From positions 97,393 to 161,392 of the forward strand of contig BAXG01000007.1 in NCBI GenBank assembly GCA_001310455.1: a stretch of DNA of 64,000 bases, read 5' to 3'. Below, piece by piece: positions 1 to 11,773 of the stretch; position 1 is the first letter of the stretch; each line of letters begins with the position of its first letter. The position numbers were made by a program, and so were the translations under genes. The notes under the pieces were generated by a model, which had not been told where the DNA came from, made no database searches, and was given only the letters and a program-made list of their open reading frames with translations. Origin of the DNA: Photobacterium sp. JCM 19050 (GTDB taxonomy: Bacteria; Pseudomonadota; Gammaproteobacteria; Enterobacterales; Vibrionaceae).

Positions 1-500
1 AACTGGATGCCTTTCTCCGACGCCAACTGAAGTTGCCATCCAATTCGTTGCTCTGCGAAAAACTTGCTCCATTTGCGGTGCCAGTTGTTTGGCTGGACGG
101 TGTAACCGATATAGTTATCCAGGTCGAAACCAAACTCCTGCTGTTCTCCCCATTCGTGAAGCCGGGCGAGTTGCACACCCAGTGTGTAGGCGCTGTCTTC
201 ATCAAGGGGCTTCAGCGGGAGGTAGTTTAGAACCAGAACAGCGTGGTCTTTTACTGCACCGAGGTGGATAACCTGCGGCACTTCAACTGCTTCTGCTTCA
301 GCAAGGCGAATTAGCGATTCTGCCTCAGCTTCGAACATAGGCAAATTCTCACGATCATTGGTTTTGACAAACAGCCTTTCCGTATCATCAGAGATACAGA
401 AACAATCGTTTATATCTCCGCCAGATACGGCCGTTTTTTCTTTGATCGTAAAGTCGTTTCCTGTGACCTCGGCCAACTGCATGGACAGCGCGTTCCACAT
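1..500 (-). CDS. Fructosamine kinase family protein, 3' end cut by window edge
   Basis: The first about 166 residues of a fructosamine/ketosamine-3-kinase family protein (YniA type), a small-molecule kinase with a protein-kinase-like fold that phosphorylates sugar groups on glycated amines. The translation starts MWNALSMQLAEV and carries a beta-strand motif AVSGGDIND near residue 22, VKTND near 44, and the family blocks LVLNYLPLKPL and LARLHEWGEQ. The ATG at 500 follows an AGGGG ribosome site. The rest of the gene, including the catalytic loop, lies beyond base 1. It reads the same way as the hut operon but is separated from hutH by a hairpin, so it is probably its own unit. Family assignment is by recognition of conserved blocks. 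The true substrate in bacteria is uncertain. Confidence 0.85.
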   Translation of the reverse strand, partial: MWNALSMQLAEVTGNDFTIKEKTAVSGGDINDCFCISDDTERLFVKTNDRENLPMFEAEAESLIRLAEAEAVEVPQVIHLGAVKDHAVLVLNYLPLKPLDEDSAYTLGVQLARLHEWGEQQEFGFDLDNYIGYTVQPNNWHRKWSKFFAEQRIGWQLQLASEKGIQ

Positions 501-666
501 AGTAGATCCCCTAATGTCGCCAACGGAAAAAATATCAAGGCGAAAAGAAATACACCTTGGTATTTCATAATCTTAGTTCACTAGCCGGGGAAAGAACTGT
601 GGAATGCGCCACATTCCTTGGCGATGCTCGAATTTGAGACGGGAGAAACGGCTTTCATGAAAATCT

Positions 667-690
667 GCCACATACAGCAAGGTATGTGGC
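667..690 (-). terminator. Hairpin downstream of hutH
   Basis: Perfect 9-bp inverted repeat (GCCACATAC and its complement) with a 6-base loop, just after the hutH stop. On the minus strand it is followed by only a short T run, so it is a weak intrinsic terminator candidate. Confidence 0.5.
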
Positions 691-702
691 AGACGGGGAT
701 AG

Positions 703-2235
703 TTAAGCGAAACTCGGCAGTAAACCGGCGGGTACCAATTTGTTGTAACTTGCTTCTTTGAGGAGATTGTCAGCCTTGGCAATGTCCGGTGCGAAGTAGC
801 GGTCTTTATCATAAAAAGTCACTCGACCGCGTAGTTCAGCTTTTGCCTGCTCGAGACGGGGGGATGTCTGCAATGGTGCCCGGAAATCAATGCCCTGACA
901 GGCAGACAACAACTCAACGGCAAGAATGCCGCGGGTATTGCAAGCCATATCTGCGAGCCTTCTTCCGGCGAAGGTAGCCATGGATACATGGTCTTCCTGG
1001 TTTGCTGAGGTCGGCAGGCTGTCAACGGAGGCCGGGTGGGCCAGCGTTTTATTTTCACTTGCAAGTGCTGCTGACGTTACCTGAGCAATCATGAAGCCGG
1101 AGTTAACGCCGCCATTGTTGACCAGAAACGGCGGGAGTTTGCTCAGATTACTGTCGATAAGCAAAGCCATTCTTCTCTCAGACAGAGAGCCGATTTCCGC
1201 GATGGCAAGCGCCAGGTTGTCTGCGGCCATAGCGACCGGCTCGGCATGGAAATTGCCGCCTGAAATAATGTCACCGTCATCGGGGAACACCAGCGGATTG
1301 TCAGATACCGAGTTTGCTTCGGTCTCCAGCACTTCAGCCGCACTGCGGATTTGTTGGAGACAAGCGCCCATGACCTGTGGCTGGCAGCGAAGGGAGTAGG
1401 GATCCTGAACCTTTCACAGCCCTGGTGACTGTCACCAATCTCGCTGCTGGCCTCTAGAAGGTGACGGTATGCTGCCGCTGCATCCATTTGGCTGCGGTGG
1501 CCTCTTACCCGATGAATGCGGGGGTCGAAAGGTTTCCGGCTGCCCAGTGCTGCTTCGACGGACAATGCCCCGCAGACCGTTGCTGATGCATAAAGATCTT
1601 CTGCTGCAAAAAGTCCTTCCAGCGCAAATGCGGTGGAGGCCTGAGTACCGTTGAGCAGTGCCAGGCCTTCTTTGTCCTAAGGTTACCGGCTCAAGGCCGG
1701 CTATTTTCAGTGCGGTTGCACCGGAGATGACTTCACCTTTATGTCGGGCCTGACCTTCTCCAAGTAAGACTGTGCTCATGTGGGCGAGGGGAGCAAGGTC
1801 GCCGGATGCGCCTACAGACCCTTTCTCTGGAATACAGGGATAGACTTCGGCATTGATCAGGCCAACAAGCGCCTGCACCACCGAGAACCGGATACCTGAA
1901 TAACCTCGGGCAAGGCTGTTTACCTTTAGCACCATCATCAGGCGAACCGTTTCATCCCGCATAAACGTACCAATACCAGCGGCATGGGACAGCACAATGC
2001 TTCGCTGCAGGGTTTCGAGATCTTCCGTCGCGATACGGGTATTGGCCAGCAGGCCAAAACCGGTATTGATACCGTAAACCACCCGGCCTTCCTCGATGAG
2101 TGACGTCACGGTATCCGTACTGGATTGCATTACCTCTTTTACGTCTTTGCTGAGTGTCAGGGCGACTTGTTCCCGGCTGATTCGGCGTAACTGTGTGAGA
2201 GTCAGTTCACCCGGATTGAGAGTCAGTTCGTACAT
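703..2235 (-). CDS. hutH: Histidine ammonia-lyase (frameshifted in this sequence)
   Basis: Histidine ammonia-lyase, the first step of histidine degradation (L-histidine to urocanate plus ammonia), cytoplasmic. The MIO cofactor triad Ala-Ser-Gly is visible in [16 protein letters not shown], and the C-terminal half carries [16 protein letters not shown] and [17 protein letters not shown]. Reading is interrupted twice. Near 1671-1677 the sense strand needs two extra bases (a C and an A restore [11 protein letters not shown]), and near 1410-1415 an A run is one base short. With three bases restored the protein is about 511 residues, the normal family length. The ATG at 2235 lies 17 bases after the hutU stop. 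Last gene of the hut operon; the breaks look like sequencing errors. Confidence 0.93.
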
Positions 2236-2252
2236 CCTTTTTCTCCGTCTGC

Positions 2253-3944
2253 TCAGCGTACTGGCTGGTTAGGTAAATCAAGCAGTGGTAAATCAAGCTG
2301 TTGCTCGTGGGCGCAGTCTATCGCAATGTCATATCCCGCATCTGCATGGCGCATCACACCTGTTGCCGGATCATTTCGAAGCACCCGGCCTACCCGGGCA
2401 GCAGCTTCATCTGTACCATCGCAACAAATCACGACGCCTGAGTGTTGGGAAAAGCCCATGCCGACACCACCACCATGGTGGAGAGATACCCATGTCGCGC
2501 CGGATGCCGTATTTAGGAGTGCGTTGAGGAGCGGCCAATCAGAAACAGCGTCTGAGCCGTCCAGCATGCCTTCGGTTTCTCGGTTCGGGCTGGCAACGGA
2601 ACCTGAATCCAGGTGGTCGCGGCCGATAACAACCGGCGCTTTCAGCTCCCCATTTTTCACCATTTCATTGAACGCCAGGCCAAGGCGTGCTCGGTCTTTT
2701 AATCCCACCCAGCAAATGCGCGCTGGAAGCCCCTGGAATTGGATTCGCTCACGCGCCATATCGAGCCAATTATGGAGGTGCGGGTTGTCCGGGATAAGCT
2801 CTTTCACTTTCTGGTCGGTTTTGTAGATGTCTTCGGGGTCTCCGGAAAGCGCCGCCCAACGGAAAGGGCCAATCCCCTGACAGAAAAGTGGCCGGATGTA
2901 CGCCGGGACGAATCCCGGGAAATCAAAGGCGTTGGTCACTCCCTTTTCCAGTGCCATTTGGCGGATGTTGTTTCCGTAGTCCAGTGTTGCTGCACCGCGA
3001 GACTGGAGGTCAAGCATTGCCTGCACCTGAATCGCCATTGAAGCTTTTGCTTCTTCCACAACGGTTTGCGGGTGGGCTTCCCGTTCGATTTTTGCTTTTT
3101 CCATGCTCCAGCCAACAGGCACGTAGCCGTTCAGCGGATCGTGGGCTGACGTCTGGTCTGTGACTACATCGGGAGTAATATTTCTTTTTACGAGTTCCGG
3201 GAATACATCCGCTGCGTTACCCAAAAGACCAACAGAAACCGGCTTGCCGTCTTGTTTTGCTTGTTCGATGATAGCCAAAGCCTGATCTATGTCTGTCGCC
3301 TTTTTATCTACATAACCGGTACGAAGACGGTAATCGATCCGTGTTTCGTCGCATTCGACGGCAATCATTGAGAATCCGGCCATGGTCGCAGCCAGAGGTT
3401 GGGCACCACCCATGCCACCAAGGCCACCGGTAAGAATCCATTTCCCGGATGCATCTCCTTCGAAATGCTGTTTGGCGACAGCAACGAAGGTTTCGTATGT
3501 CCCTTGGACAATGCCTTGCGAGCCGATGTATATCCAGCTACCGGCGGTCATTTGCCCGTACATTGCAAGGCCTTGCCGGTCGAGTTCGTTAAAATGCTCC
3601 CAGTTTGCCCAGTGGGGAACCAGATTGGAGTTGGCAATCAGCACCCGCGGCGCATCCTTATGGGTTTGAAATACGCCGACCGGTTTACCGGATTGCACCA
3701 TCAGAGTTTCGTCATCCTCCAGACGTTTCAGCACTTCAACAATTTTGTCGTAACAGGCCCAGTTGCGAGCAGCCCGGCCAATGCCACCATAAACAACCAA
3801 CGATTGGGGATGCTCCGCCACATTCGGATGCAGGTTATTCATCAGCATTCTGAGGGGGGCTTCAGTCAGCCAGGATTTTGCATTCAGTGTTGTTCCTGTC
3901 GGGGCTTCAATCACCCGGCTGCTGTCCATACGTGGATCTGTCAT
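2253..3944 (-). CDS. hutU: Urocanate hydratase
   Basis: Urocanase converts urocanate to 4-imidazolone-5-propionate using tightly bound NAD+, the second step of histidine catabolism. The intact 563-residue frame has the normal family length. It contains the N-terminal block [13 protein letters not shown], the NAD-binding region [20 protein letters not shown], and the active-site segment [14 protein letters not shown] followed downstream by [10 protein letters not shown] and [15 protein letters not shown]. It sits between hutG (10-base gap) and hutH (17-base gap) in one minus-strand operon, so co-transcription is expected. No anomaly in the frame. Confidence 0.97.
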   Translation of the reverse strand: MTDPRMDSSRVIEAPTGTTLNAKSWLTEAPLRMLMNNLHPNVAEHPQSLVVYGGIGRAARNWACYDKIVEVLKRLEDDETLMVQSGKPVGVFQTHKDAPRVLIANSNLVPHWANWEHFNELDRQGLAMYGQMTAGSWIYIGSQGIVQGTYETFVAVAKQHFEGDASGKWILTGGLGGMGGAQPLAATMAGFSMIAVECDETRIDYRLRTGYVDKKATDIDQALAIIEQAKQDGKPVSVGLLGNAADVFPELVKRNITPDVVTDQTSAHDPLNGYVPVGWSMEKAKIEREAHPQTVVEEAKASMAIQVQAMLDLQSRGAATLDYGNNIRQMALEKGVTNAFDFPGFVPAYIRPLFCQGIGPFRWAALSGDPEDIYKTDQKVKELIPDNPHLHNWLDMARERIQFQGLPARICWVGLKDRARLGLAFNEMVKNGELKAPVVIGRDHLDSGSVASPNRETEGMLDGSDAVSDWPLLNALLNTASGATWVSLHHGGGVGMGFSQHSGVVICCDGTDEAAARVGRVLRNDPATGVMRHADAGYDIAIDCAHEQQLDLPLLDLPNQPVR

Positions 3945-3954
3945 GACTTACTCC

Positions 3955-4971
3955 TTAATTTTGTTCAGTGCTGATGCTCCGGCATAGCTGCCACACAAGG
4001 CGTGCCGCTAATCGGGCTGTTTGGTTGTCTATGTCAAACCTGGGGTTATATTCTGCAATGTCTGCCAATATGACTTTTCGGGAGCCATCTTCATTTCTGA
4101 GGGAAAGCAGATGGCGGTAAATCGTTTCTAACATCGGGTAGCTGATACCGTGAACTGCCGGGGCGCTGACGCCGGGGGCGACGGAAGCGGGTAACACATC
4201 AAGATCGACGGTTAGATAGAGGCAGTCACACAACAAGGCAAATTGCTCAAGCTGTTTGGTGACGTTGTTGAGCGTTTCAGGGGTGACCTCCCAATCTTCG
4301 ATTACCGTCACGCCAAGGTCTTCTGCGGTGTTAAACAATGCTTGGGTATTGCTGGTTCGGCTGACACCGACACAGGCGTAGTGAAACGGCCACTGATTTT
4401 TCGCGCATAGATTGGCGGCTTGTGTAAACGGTGTACCTGAACTTCCCGATTTGCTGTCTCCGGAAAGGGGGCGCAGGTCGAAATGGGCGTCGAAATTAAT
4501 GATTCCGATTCGGGGAGCTCGGCCCCCTTTGCGTTGGGAAAGGTAACGGGTTATTCCCTGAAAAGAGCCCCATGCAACTTCATGGCCCCCGCCTAAAACA
4601 ACCGGGAAATGTTGTTGACGCAGTGCTTCTGCAATATCAACGGAAAGCCGGTTTTGGGCATCCTGAAGGTTGTGGTCGTCGCACGCGATGTCACCGCTGT
4701 CATATACAGGGGTGCTGTGGTGCCAGGCCATATTGGCAAGCGCCCGCCGGATAACAGGAGGGGATTGGTAAGCGCCTGTGCGGCCTTTGTTTCTCGCTAC
4801 CCCTTCATCACAGGCAAACCCCAATAACATCACGCCGGGTTTCGTTGCGTTATGTGCCGGTATCACCGTCTGGTGAAACCGCAGCCCGGTATTGCCGTCT
4901 TCGTCATCAGTCCGGCCTTGCCAGACCGACATATCTACAGGCCGGTTGTTGTCTTTGTACTGGTCAGTCAT
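3955..4971 (-). CDS. hutG: Formimidoylglutamase
   Basis: N-formimidoyl-L-glutamate hydrolase of the arginase/ureohydrolase family, releasing glutamate and formamide, the fourth step of the Hut pathway. The binuclear manganese site is visible as GGGHE, the cluster DAHFDLR and the later DLDVLP motif. About 338 residues from the ATG at 4971. I prefer this start because the ATG overlaps the hutI stop by eight bases with a GGAGAG ribosome site inside hutI, an arrangement expected for translational coupling. The longer in-frame start at 4986 would lie deeper inside hutI. Because hutG rather than hutF is present, histidine is degraded here through formamide rather than through formylglutamate. Confidence 0.95.
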   Translation of the reverse strand: MTDQYKDNNRPVDMSVWQGRTDDEDGNTGLRFHQTVIPAHNATKPGVMLLGFACDEGVARNKGRTGAYQSPPVIRRALANMAWHHSTPVYDSGDIACDDHNLQDAQNRLSVDIAEALRQQHFPVVLGGGHEVAWGSFQGITRYLSQRKGGRAPRIGIINFDAHFDLRPLSGDSKSGSSGTPFTQAANLCAKNQWPFHYACVGVSRTSNTQALFNTAEDLGVTVIEDWEVTPETLNNVTKQLEQFALLCDCLYLTVDLDVLPASVAPGVSAPAVHGISYPMLETIYRHLLSLRNEDGSRKVILADIAEYNPRFDIDNQTARLAARLVWQLCRSISTEQN

Positions 4972-6168
4972 CAGAAAACTCTCCACGGCATATACGATGT
5001 TTCAGTGCATTAAGACCGAACTGGTAACTGAGAGAAGCCGGATTTTCTAATGTCCATATACAGATATCGGCTTGCATACCTGGGGCAAGATAGCCGATAT
5101 CTGAAAGGCCAAGTGCTTTGGCGGCATTAACGGTTGTACCTTGCAGCGCTTCAAACGGGGTGAGGCCGAATTGAGTGCAGGCCATATTCATCATCAGGGT
5201 GATGGACGCGTAGGGTGAGGTACCGGGATTAAAGTCAGTGGCAACCGCCATCGGGACGTTATAGCGGCGCAGCAGATCAACCGGTGGTCTCTGGGTTTCT
5301 CTCAGGAAGAAATAGGCACCGGGGAGCAAAGTACCCACCGTCCGGTTATCAGCCATGGCTTTTATGCCACCTTCGTCTAGGTATTCAATGTGATCGACCG
5401 AACAGGCACCCATTTCTGCCGCCAGTTTGCTGCCGCCCGACATCGACAACTGCTCGGTGTGGCCTTTTATCTTGAGCCATAGTTTTTGGCGGCAGCAAAA
5501 ACGCAGGCCATTTGCTGGCAGTTAAAAGCGATGCTTTCACAAAACACATCGACTGCATCCGCCAGTTTTTCTTCTGCAGCAGCGGGAATGATTTCGTTAA
5601 CCACGTAAGAAATGTAATCATCTGCGCGGCCCGAGAATTCAGGAGGCAGGGCGTGAGCAGCAAGTAAAGTTGTGGAGACGTTCAGATTCAGGTGGTTTCC
5701 AATTTCCCTGGCTACCCTGAGCATTTTCAGCTCATCTTTTAAGGTAAGTCCGTATCCGGATTTAATCTCTGCAGTAGTTACGCCGTCACGTATCAACGCT
5801 TTTCCCCGGGGAAGGGATATGTCCAGAAGCTCATTTTCCGAGCATTGCCGGGTCGCTTTTACCGTTGAGAGAATTCCACCCCCGCGTTTTGCAATTTCGC
5901 TGTAGGGCATACCGTTCAGGCGCTGCTCAAACTCATCAGCTCTGTCACCGGCAAAGACAAGGTGAGTATGGCAGTCAACCAGTCCTGGAGTAACCAGCAT
6001 GTCGTGCGCATCTGTGACTGGCAGCGATGTTTCAGGTTCACCCTGTCCAATGGCTGCGATTTGCGAACCACGAACGTGAATCCAACTCTTTTCCACTGGC
6101 ACGTAGCCGGAGTGTAAATCAGCCGGATTCATCGTTATCAATCGACAGTTTTTGATTACCCATTCCAT
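4964..6168 (-). CDS. hutI: Imidazolonepropionase (frameshifted in this sequence)
   Basis: Imidazolonepropionase, a metal-dependent amidohydrolase that opens the imidazolone ring to give N-formimidoyl-L-glutamate, third step of histidine catabolism. The metal motif [12 protein letters not shown] and the block [15 protein letters not shown] lie in the N-terminal half; [13 protein letters not shown] and the C-terminal [18 protein letters not shown] lie in the other frame. One base is missing near 5474-5478: restoring a C changes the reading from NYGSR-stop to [12 protein letters not shown]. Repaired length about 401 residues, normal. The ATG at 6168 is preferred to a TTG at 6186. First gene of the structural operon, directly downstream of HutC-like boxes. 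Confidence 0.93.
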
Positions 6169-6195
6169 CAGAGTGTCCTGATTCAACTTAGCTTA

Positions 6196-6217
6196 TGTAT
6201 ATACAAATGTATAGACA
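6196..6217. promoter_or_regulatory. Tandem HutC-like operators before hutI
   Basis: A perfect palindrome TGTATATACA (6196-6205) and a near copy TGTATAGACA (6208-6217), starts 12 bases apart, sit just upstream of hutI. HutC-type GntR repressors are known to bind such TGTATATACA boxes and to release them with urocanate. The position would block transcription of hutIGUH. Confidence 0.65.
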
Positions 6218-6340
6218 AATAAAGAGCAATGATCAATATCCGATGTTATGAGTATGTGATCTAAGTCGTCGGATGGTTAAATCGAAAGCGTCAAATGGGT
6301 GTCAATGAGGGTTTACAAGCGGAAAGTGGATAACAACCAT

Positions 6341-7051
6341 CTAGCGGGCTGTATTGCTCACCGCACTGAGTTTGTAGCGACTGCCGGGGTGGTACAGCAG
6401 GGCGGCTGAAATGAGATTGTCCTGGCTCCAGGTACGGCGATGTAATAATAGACAAGGAGACGATTTATCCATTTTAAGCAGTGATGCAATTGCCCCGGGT
6501 GCGATAATCGCCTCGACCGTGTGTTCCACCGCACTAAGAGGGCAGCTTTCAGACAGGTATTGGTGAGGCGTAATCCCTGAATAGTCCTGGCTCAAATAGT
6601 TAGGTGCAAACTTTGGATTTACCCAGCGCAGTTCAACCTGAATTGGGAGGTCATCAGCAAAGTGAACGATTTCGCTGTAGAAAATTTCCGCGTGGGTCAT
6701 GACACCCAGACGAACTGCGACGTCTTCCGATGCAAGCTTGGCTTCAAGTACCACGATTTCGCTGCGGTATTCCTGCCCCCGGGACCTCACTTCGTCAGCA
6801 ATATTCCGAATGTCCATCAATGGGGATTCTGCCTTTCGGTGGCAGACAAAGGTGCCGATGCGCGGCGTTCTTTCCAGTAATCCTTGGTTAACCAAATCCC
6901 GGATAGCCTTATTCACCGTCATCCGGCTCACGCCAAACTGCTCGCACAACTCCGCCTCCGTTGGCACTTTGTGGCCGGGCAGCCAGGTCTTTGAAGCAAT
7001 CTTCTCTTCAATATGCGTCTTAATCTGCTGAAAGCGGGGTAATTGCTGCAT
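6341..7051 (-). CDS. hutC: Histidine utilization repressor, GntR/HutC family
   Basis: A 236-residue transcription factor with an N-terminal winged helix (residues about 1-70: PTEAELCEQFGVSRMTVNKAIRDL) and a C-terminal UTRA ligand-binding domain (about 90-230: EIVHFADDLPIQVELRWVNP). HutC represses hut genes and responds to urocanate. It lies upstream of and in the same direction as hutIGUH, with a 170-base gap containing HutC-like boxes. Another box lies just before its own start, so it probably also represses itself. No anomaly seen. Confidence 0.93.
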   Translation of the reverse strand: MQQLPRFQQIKTHIEEKIASKTWLPGHKVPTEAELCEQFGVSRMTVNKAIRDLVNQGLLERTPRIGTFVCHRKAESPLMDIRNIADEVRSRGQEYRSEIVVLEAKLASEDVAVRLGVMTHAEIFYSEIVHFADDLPIQVELRWVNPKFAPNYLSQDYSGITPHQYLSESCPLSAVEHTVEAIIAPGAIASLLKMDKSSPCLLLHRRTWSQDNLISAALLYHPGSRYKLSAVSNTAR

Positions 7052-7072
7052 AGCGATACATGAAACCTTAAA

Positions 7073-7082
7073 TGTCTATACA
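7073..7082. promoter_or_regulatory. HutC-like operator before hutC
   Basis: TGTCTATACA, nearly the same as the boxes before hutI, 22 bases upstream of the hutC start. It suggests autoregulation of hutC. Confidence 0.5.
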
Positions 7083-7200
7083 AATGTAGTGTGTGATGGG
7101 AAGTATCAAGCGTCAAGTATTACCTGATAAAAGAAGGGAGGGGTCATCCAACAATGATGATTAATGTAGCGTGGGACTCAAACAGCCGAAACTTATTGGT

Positions 7201-7228
7201 TTGAGAATAATTGCGCTTGCGTTATCAC
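7201..7228 (+). promoter_or_regulatory. Possible thrS promoter
   Basis: TTGAGA at 7201-7206 and TATCAC at 7223-7228, 16 bases apart. Transcription from here would give a leader of roughly 165 bases containing the long hairpin at 7252-7302. The -10 match is weak. Confidence 0.3.
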
Positions 7229-7251
7229 ATCACAGGTTTACAATTTGAAAC

Positions 7252-7302
7252 CTTCCGGGTGCACGCATTTTGATTTGTACCAAAATGTGCACCAGCCGGA
7301 AG
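7252..7302 (+). promoter_or_regulatory. thrS leader hairpin resembling tRNA-Thr anticodon arm
   Basis: A long imperfect stem: 7 bp (7252-7258 with 7296-7302), a three-base bulge, 5 bp (7259-7263 with 7288-7292), a two-base bulge, then 7 bp (7266-7272 with 7281-7287). The 8-base loop ATTTGTAC contains T-TGT-A, the order U33, UGU anticodon, A37 of tRNA-Thr(UGU). In E. coli, threonyl-tRNA synthetase binds tRNA-like stem-loops in its own mRNA leader and blocks translation. This hairpin is about 100 bases before the thrS start and fits the upstream arm of such an operator. Mimicry is inferred from the loop. Confidence 0.6.
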
Positions 7303-7398
7303 CAATCGAAGCGTGTATTTTTCGACCCTAATTGAAATCTATGCGTATAAACCAAAGCATGTGCTACTTGGTGTGTGGCACCACTGTAAGGAAATTAT

Positions 7399-9327
7399 AT
7401 GCCTGTAATTACCCTTCCTGACGGCAGTCAACGTGTATTCGATCATCCGGTTTCGACTATGGATGTGGCAATGGACATCGGTCCAGGCCTTGCGAAAGCG
7501 TGTATTGCCGGTCGTGTAAATGGCCAGCGTGTCGACGCTTGCGATCTGATTGAAGAAGACGCAGCGCTGGAAATCATTACCGCCCGTGATGAAGATGGCC
7601 TTGAAATCATCCGTCACTCTTGTGCTCACTTGCTTGGTCATGCGATCAAACAGCTGTTCCCAGAAGTGAAGATGGCCATTGGTCCAACGATTGATAAAGG
7701 TTTCTACTATGATGTAGACCTTGACCGCTCGCTGACCCAGGAAGATCTGGATGCGATTGAAAAGCGCATGCAGGAATTGGCTAAGACCAAATACGAAGTT
7801 GTTAAGAAGAAGGTGAGCTGGCAAGAAGCGCGTGACGTGTTTGAAGGCCGTGGCGAACCTTACAAGATGGAAATCCTGGATGAGAACGTTGCACGCGACG
7901 ACCGTCCTGGCCTTTACCATCATGAAGAATATATCGACATGTGCCGCGGTCCGCACGTGCCGAACATGAGCTTCTGTCAGCACTTCAAAATCCTGAACGT
8001 TGCTGGTGCGTACTGGCGCGGTAACAGTGACAATAAGATGCTGCAGCGTATCTACGGTACTGCATTCGCAGACAAGAAAGCGCTGAAAGCTCACCTGATC
8101 CGTCTGGAAGAAGCCGCCAAGCGTGACCACCGTAAACTGGCCAAGCAACTTGATCTGTTCCATATGCAGCAAGAAGCCCCGGGCATGGTTTTCTGGCACC
8201 ACAATGGCTGGACTGTCTTCCGCGAACTGGAAGTATTCGTACGCGATAAGCTGACTGAGTACGATTACCAGGAAGTGAAAGGTCCGCTGATGATGGACCG
8301 TGTACTGTGGGAACGTTCTGGTCACTGGGACAAGTACGCAGACTACATGTTCACTACCAGTTCAGAAAACCGCGAATACGCGATTAAGCCAATGAACTGC
8401 CCTGGTCACGTTCAGATCTTCAACCAAGGTCTGAAATCATACCGTGACCTGCCACTTCGTATGGCTGAATTCGGTAGTTGCCACCGTAATGAACCATCAG
8501 GTGCTTTGCACGGTCTGATGCGTGTACGTGGCTTTACCCAGGACGATGCGCACATTTTCTGTACCCCAGAACAGGTTCAGGAAGAAGTGACTTCATGCAT
8601 CCGCATGGTTTACGACACATACAAGACCTTCGGTTTTGACAGCATTGTCGTGAAGCTTTCAACCCGTCCTGAAATGCGTGTTGGCTCAGATGAAATGTGG
8701 GACCGTGCTGAGAAAGCACTGGAAGAAGCACTTTCTTCTATGGATATCGAATATGAGATCCAAGAAGGCGAGGGCGCGTTCTATGGTCCTAAGATTGAGT
8801 TCACTTTGCACGATTGCTTAGATCGTGCTTGGCAATGCGGTACAGTTCAGTTAGACTTCGCGCTCCCAGAACGTTTGGGTGCAACTTACGTCGGCGAAGA
8901 TAACGAGCGCCATATCCCGGTAATGATTCACCGTGCGATTCTTGGCTCACTCGAACGCTTCATTGGAATTCTGATTGAAGAATTTGCTGGACATTTCCCA
9001 ACTTGGTTGGCGCCTCAACAGGCAGTGGTAATGAATATTACTGATAACCAGGCTGAATATGTTCAAGAAGTAGCCCGTAAGCTGCAAAAAGCTGGTTTCC
9101 GTGCTCAAGCAGACTTGAGAAATGAGAAGATTGGCTTTAAAATCCGCGAACATACACTGAAGCGTGTACCATACATGCTCGTTTGTGGAGACCAAGAAGT
9201 GGAAGCTGGCGAAGTCGCCATCCGTACACGTAAAGGTCAAGACTTAGGTAAATTCAAGGTTGATGACTTCATCGCAGCACTGACTGAAGAAGTGCGCACT
9301 CGCAAGCTCAACCTAGTGGAGGAATAA
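7399..9327 (+). CDS. thrS: Threonine--tRNA ligase
   Basis: Class II threonyl-tRNA synthetase, 642 residues, full length. In order: an N-terminal TGS domain (residues 1-60, [15 protein letters not shown]), the editing domain with [10 protein letters not shown] near 73, the catalytic core with [24 protein letters not shown] and [12 protein letters not shown], and a C-terminal anticodon-binding domain (about 540-640). It charges tRNA-Thr in the cytoplasm. The ATG at 7399 has a TAAGGAAA ribosome site. It is followed within three bases by infC. The leader carries a hairpin suggesting translational autoregulation. The frame is intact, unlike many neighbours. Confidence 0.98.
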   Translation: MPVITLPDGSQRVFDHPVSTMDVAMDIGPGLAKACIAGRVNGQRVDACDLIEEDAALEIITARDEDGLEIIRHSCAHLLGHAIKQLFPEVKMAIGPTIDKGFYYDVDLDRSLTQEDLDAIEKRMQELAKTKYEVVKKKVSWQEARDVFEGRGEPYKMEILDENVARDDRPGLYHHEEYIDMCRGPHVPNMSFCQHFKILNVAGAYWRGNSDNKMLQRIYGTAFADKKALKAHLIRLEEAAKRDHRKLAKQLDLFHMQQEAPGMVFWHHNGWTVFRELEVFVRDKLTEYDYQEVKGPLMMDRVLWERSGHWDKYADYMFTTSSENREYAIKPMNCPGHVQIFNQGLKSYRDLPLRMAEFGSCHRNEPSGALHGLMRVRGFTQDDAHIFCTPEQVQEEVTSCIRMVYDTYKTFGFDSIVVKLSTRPEMRVGSDEMWDRAEKALEEALSSMDIEYEIQEGEGAFYGPKIEFTLHDCLDRAWQCGTVQLDFALPERLGATYVGEDNERHIPVMIHRAILGSLERFIGILIEEFAGHFPTWLAPQQAVVMNITDNQAEYVQEVARKLQKAGFRAQADLRNEKIGFKIREHTLKRVPYMLVCGDQEVEAGEVAIRTRKGQDLGKFKVDDFIAALTEEVRTRKLNLVEE

Positions 9328-9330
9328 GGT

Positions 9331-9876
9331 ATTAAAGGCGCAAAGAAAGCCCCTGGCAAACAAAATGCTCATCGTATCAATGGTGAAATCCGTGGCATCC
9401 GCGAAGTTCGACTGACTGGCGCTGATGGTGAACCGGTTGGTATCGTTAGTCTGGAAGCCGCTTTAGCCACTGCTGATGAAGCAGGTCTGGATCTGGTGGA
9501 AATCAGCCCTAACGCAGAGCCGCCAGTGTGCCGAGTTATGGACTACGGCAAATTCCTCTTCGAAAAAGCTAAAGCTCAGAAAGAGCAGAAGAAAAAGCAA
9601 AAGATTGTCCAGATTAAGGAAGTAAAATTCCGTCCTGGTACAGATGTAGGCGACTATCAGGTAAAACTGCGCAACCTGGTTCGCTTCATTGAAGAGGGCA
9701 ACAAAGTTAAAGTCACTATCCGTTTCCGTGGCCGTGAAATGGCTCACCAGGATATCGGTGTTGACGTTCTCAATCGTCTGAAGGAAGACACTGTGGAAAT
9801 CGCAGTGGTAGAAAGCTTCCCAACGCGTATTGAAGGCCGTCAGATGATAATGGTCCTTGCCCCTAAGAAGAAGTAA
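9331..9876 (+). CDS. infC: Translation initiation factor IF-3, ATT start
   Basis: IF-3 binds the 30S subunit, checks start-codon pairing and prevents premature subunit joining. I start it at ATT (9331), three bases after the thrS stop and preceded by a GGAGGAATAAGG ribosome site inside the end of thrS. Translation from there gives [21 protein letters not shown] after the first two residues, the known IF-3 N-terminus, and a normal length of 181 residues. A search limited to ATG/GTG starts would begin at 9496 and lose 55 residues. Rare ATT/ATC initiation of infC is a known autoregulatory device, because IF-3 itself rejects such codons. C-terminal domain residues such as [12 protein letters not shown] are present. 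Confidence 0.95.
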   Translation: MKGAKKAPGKQNAHRINGEIRGIREVRLTGADGEPVGIVSLEAALATADEAGLDLVEISPNAEPPVCRVMDYGKFLFEKAKAQKEQKKKQKIVQIKEVKFRPGTDVGDYQVKLRNLVRFIEEGNKVKVTIRFRGREMAHQDIGVDVLNRLKEDTVEIAVVESFPTRIEGRQMIMVLAPKKK

Positions 9877-9894
9877 TTACGGCCTATACAAGTA

Positions 9895-9925
9895 AAAAAT
9901 GGCCGGCAGTTAGCCGGTCATTTTT
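9895..9925 (+). terminator. Intercistronic hairpin between infC and rpmI
   Basis: AAAAATG and CATTTTT flank a CCGGC/GCCGG stem with a 5-base loop; the arms pair almost fully and end in a T run. It looks like an intrinsic terminator or attenuator that would partly separate infC from rpmI-rplT. Ribosomal protein L20 is known to repress rpmI-rplT in related bacteria, but no L20 site is shown here. Confidence 0.6.
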
Positions 9926-9970
9926 CGCCTGATTACTAAATATTAACTCAACAATGCGGAGTTCTTCATC

Positions 9971-10165
9971 ATGCCAAAGATGAAAAGCAACAAAGGTGCA
10001 GCTAAGCGTTTCAAGAAAACTGCTGGCGGTATCAAATACAAGCGCGCTACTAAGCGTCACATCCTGACTAAGCGTACTACTAAGAACAAGCGTCACCTGC
10101 GTCCAAACCGTCTGCTCGCTAAGTGCGAAGTAGCAGCTGTTGAACGCATGCTTCCGTTCATGTAA
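9971..10165 (+). CDS. rpmI: Large ribosomal subunit protein bL35
   Basis: A 64-residue, highly basic ribosomal protein of the 50S subunit. The sequence begins [17 protein letters not shown] and contains [17 protein letters not shown], typical of bL35. Normal length. It lies 26 bases before rplT, with which it is normally co-transcribed and translationally coupled. A strong CGGAG site lies about 10 bases before the ATG. Confidence 0.98.
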   Translation: MPKMKSNKGAAKRFKKTAGGIKYKRATKRHILTKRTTKNKRHLRPNRLLAKCEVAAVERMLPFM

Positions 10166-10191
10166 TCACGAATTAGTTTAGGAGAGATATA

Positions 10192-11754
<1,563 letters not shown>

Positions 11755-11773
11755 TTATTGGGGTGAGAGACAA

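Noticed and set aside
703..2235. Reading hutH as a true pseudogene
   Set aside because: All breaks are one- or two-base losses beside identical bases, the same pattern as in essential genes.
7339..8325. 328-residue open frame on the minus strand
   Set aside because: Antisense of thrS; composition follows the thrS codons and no family resemblance is seen.
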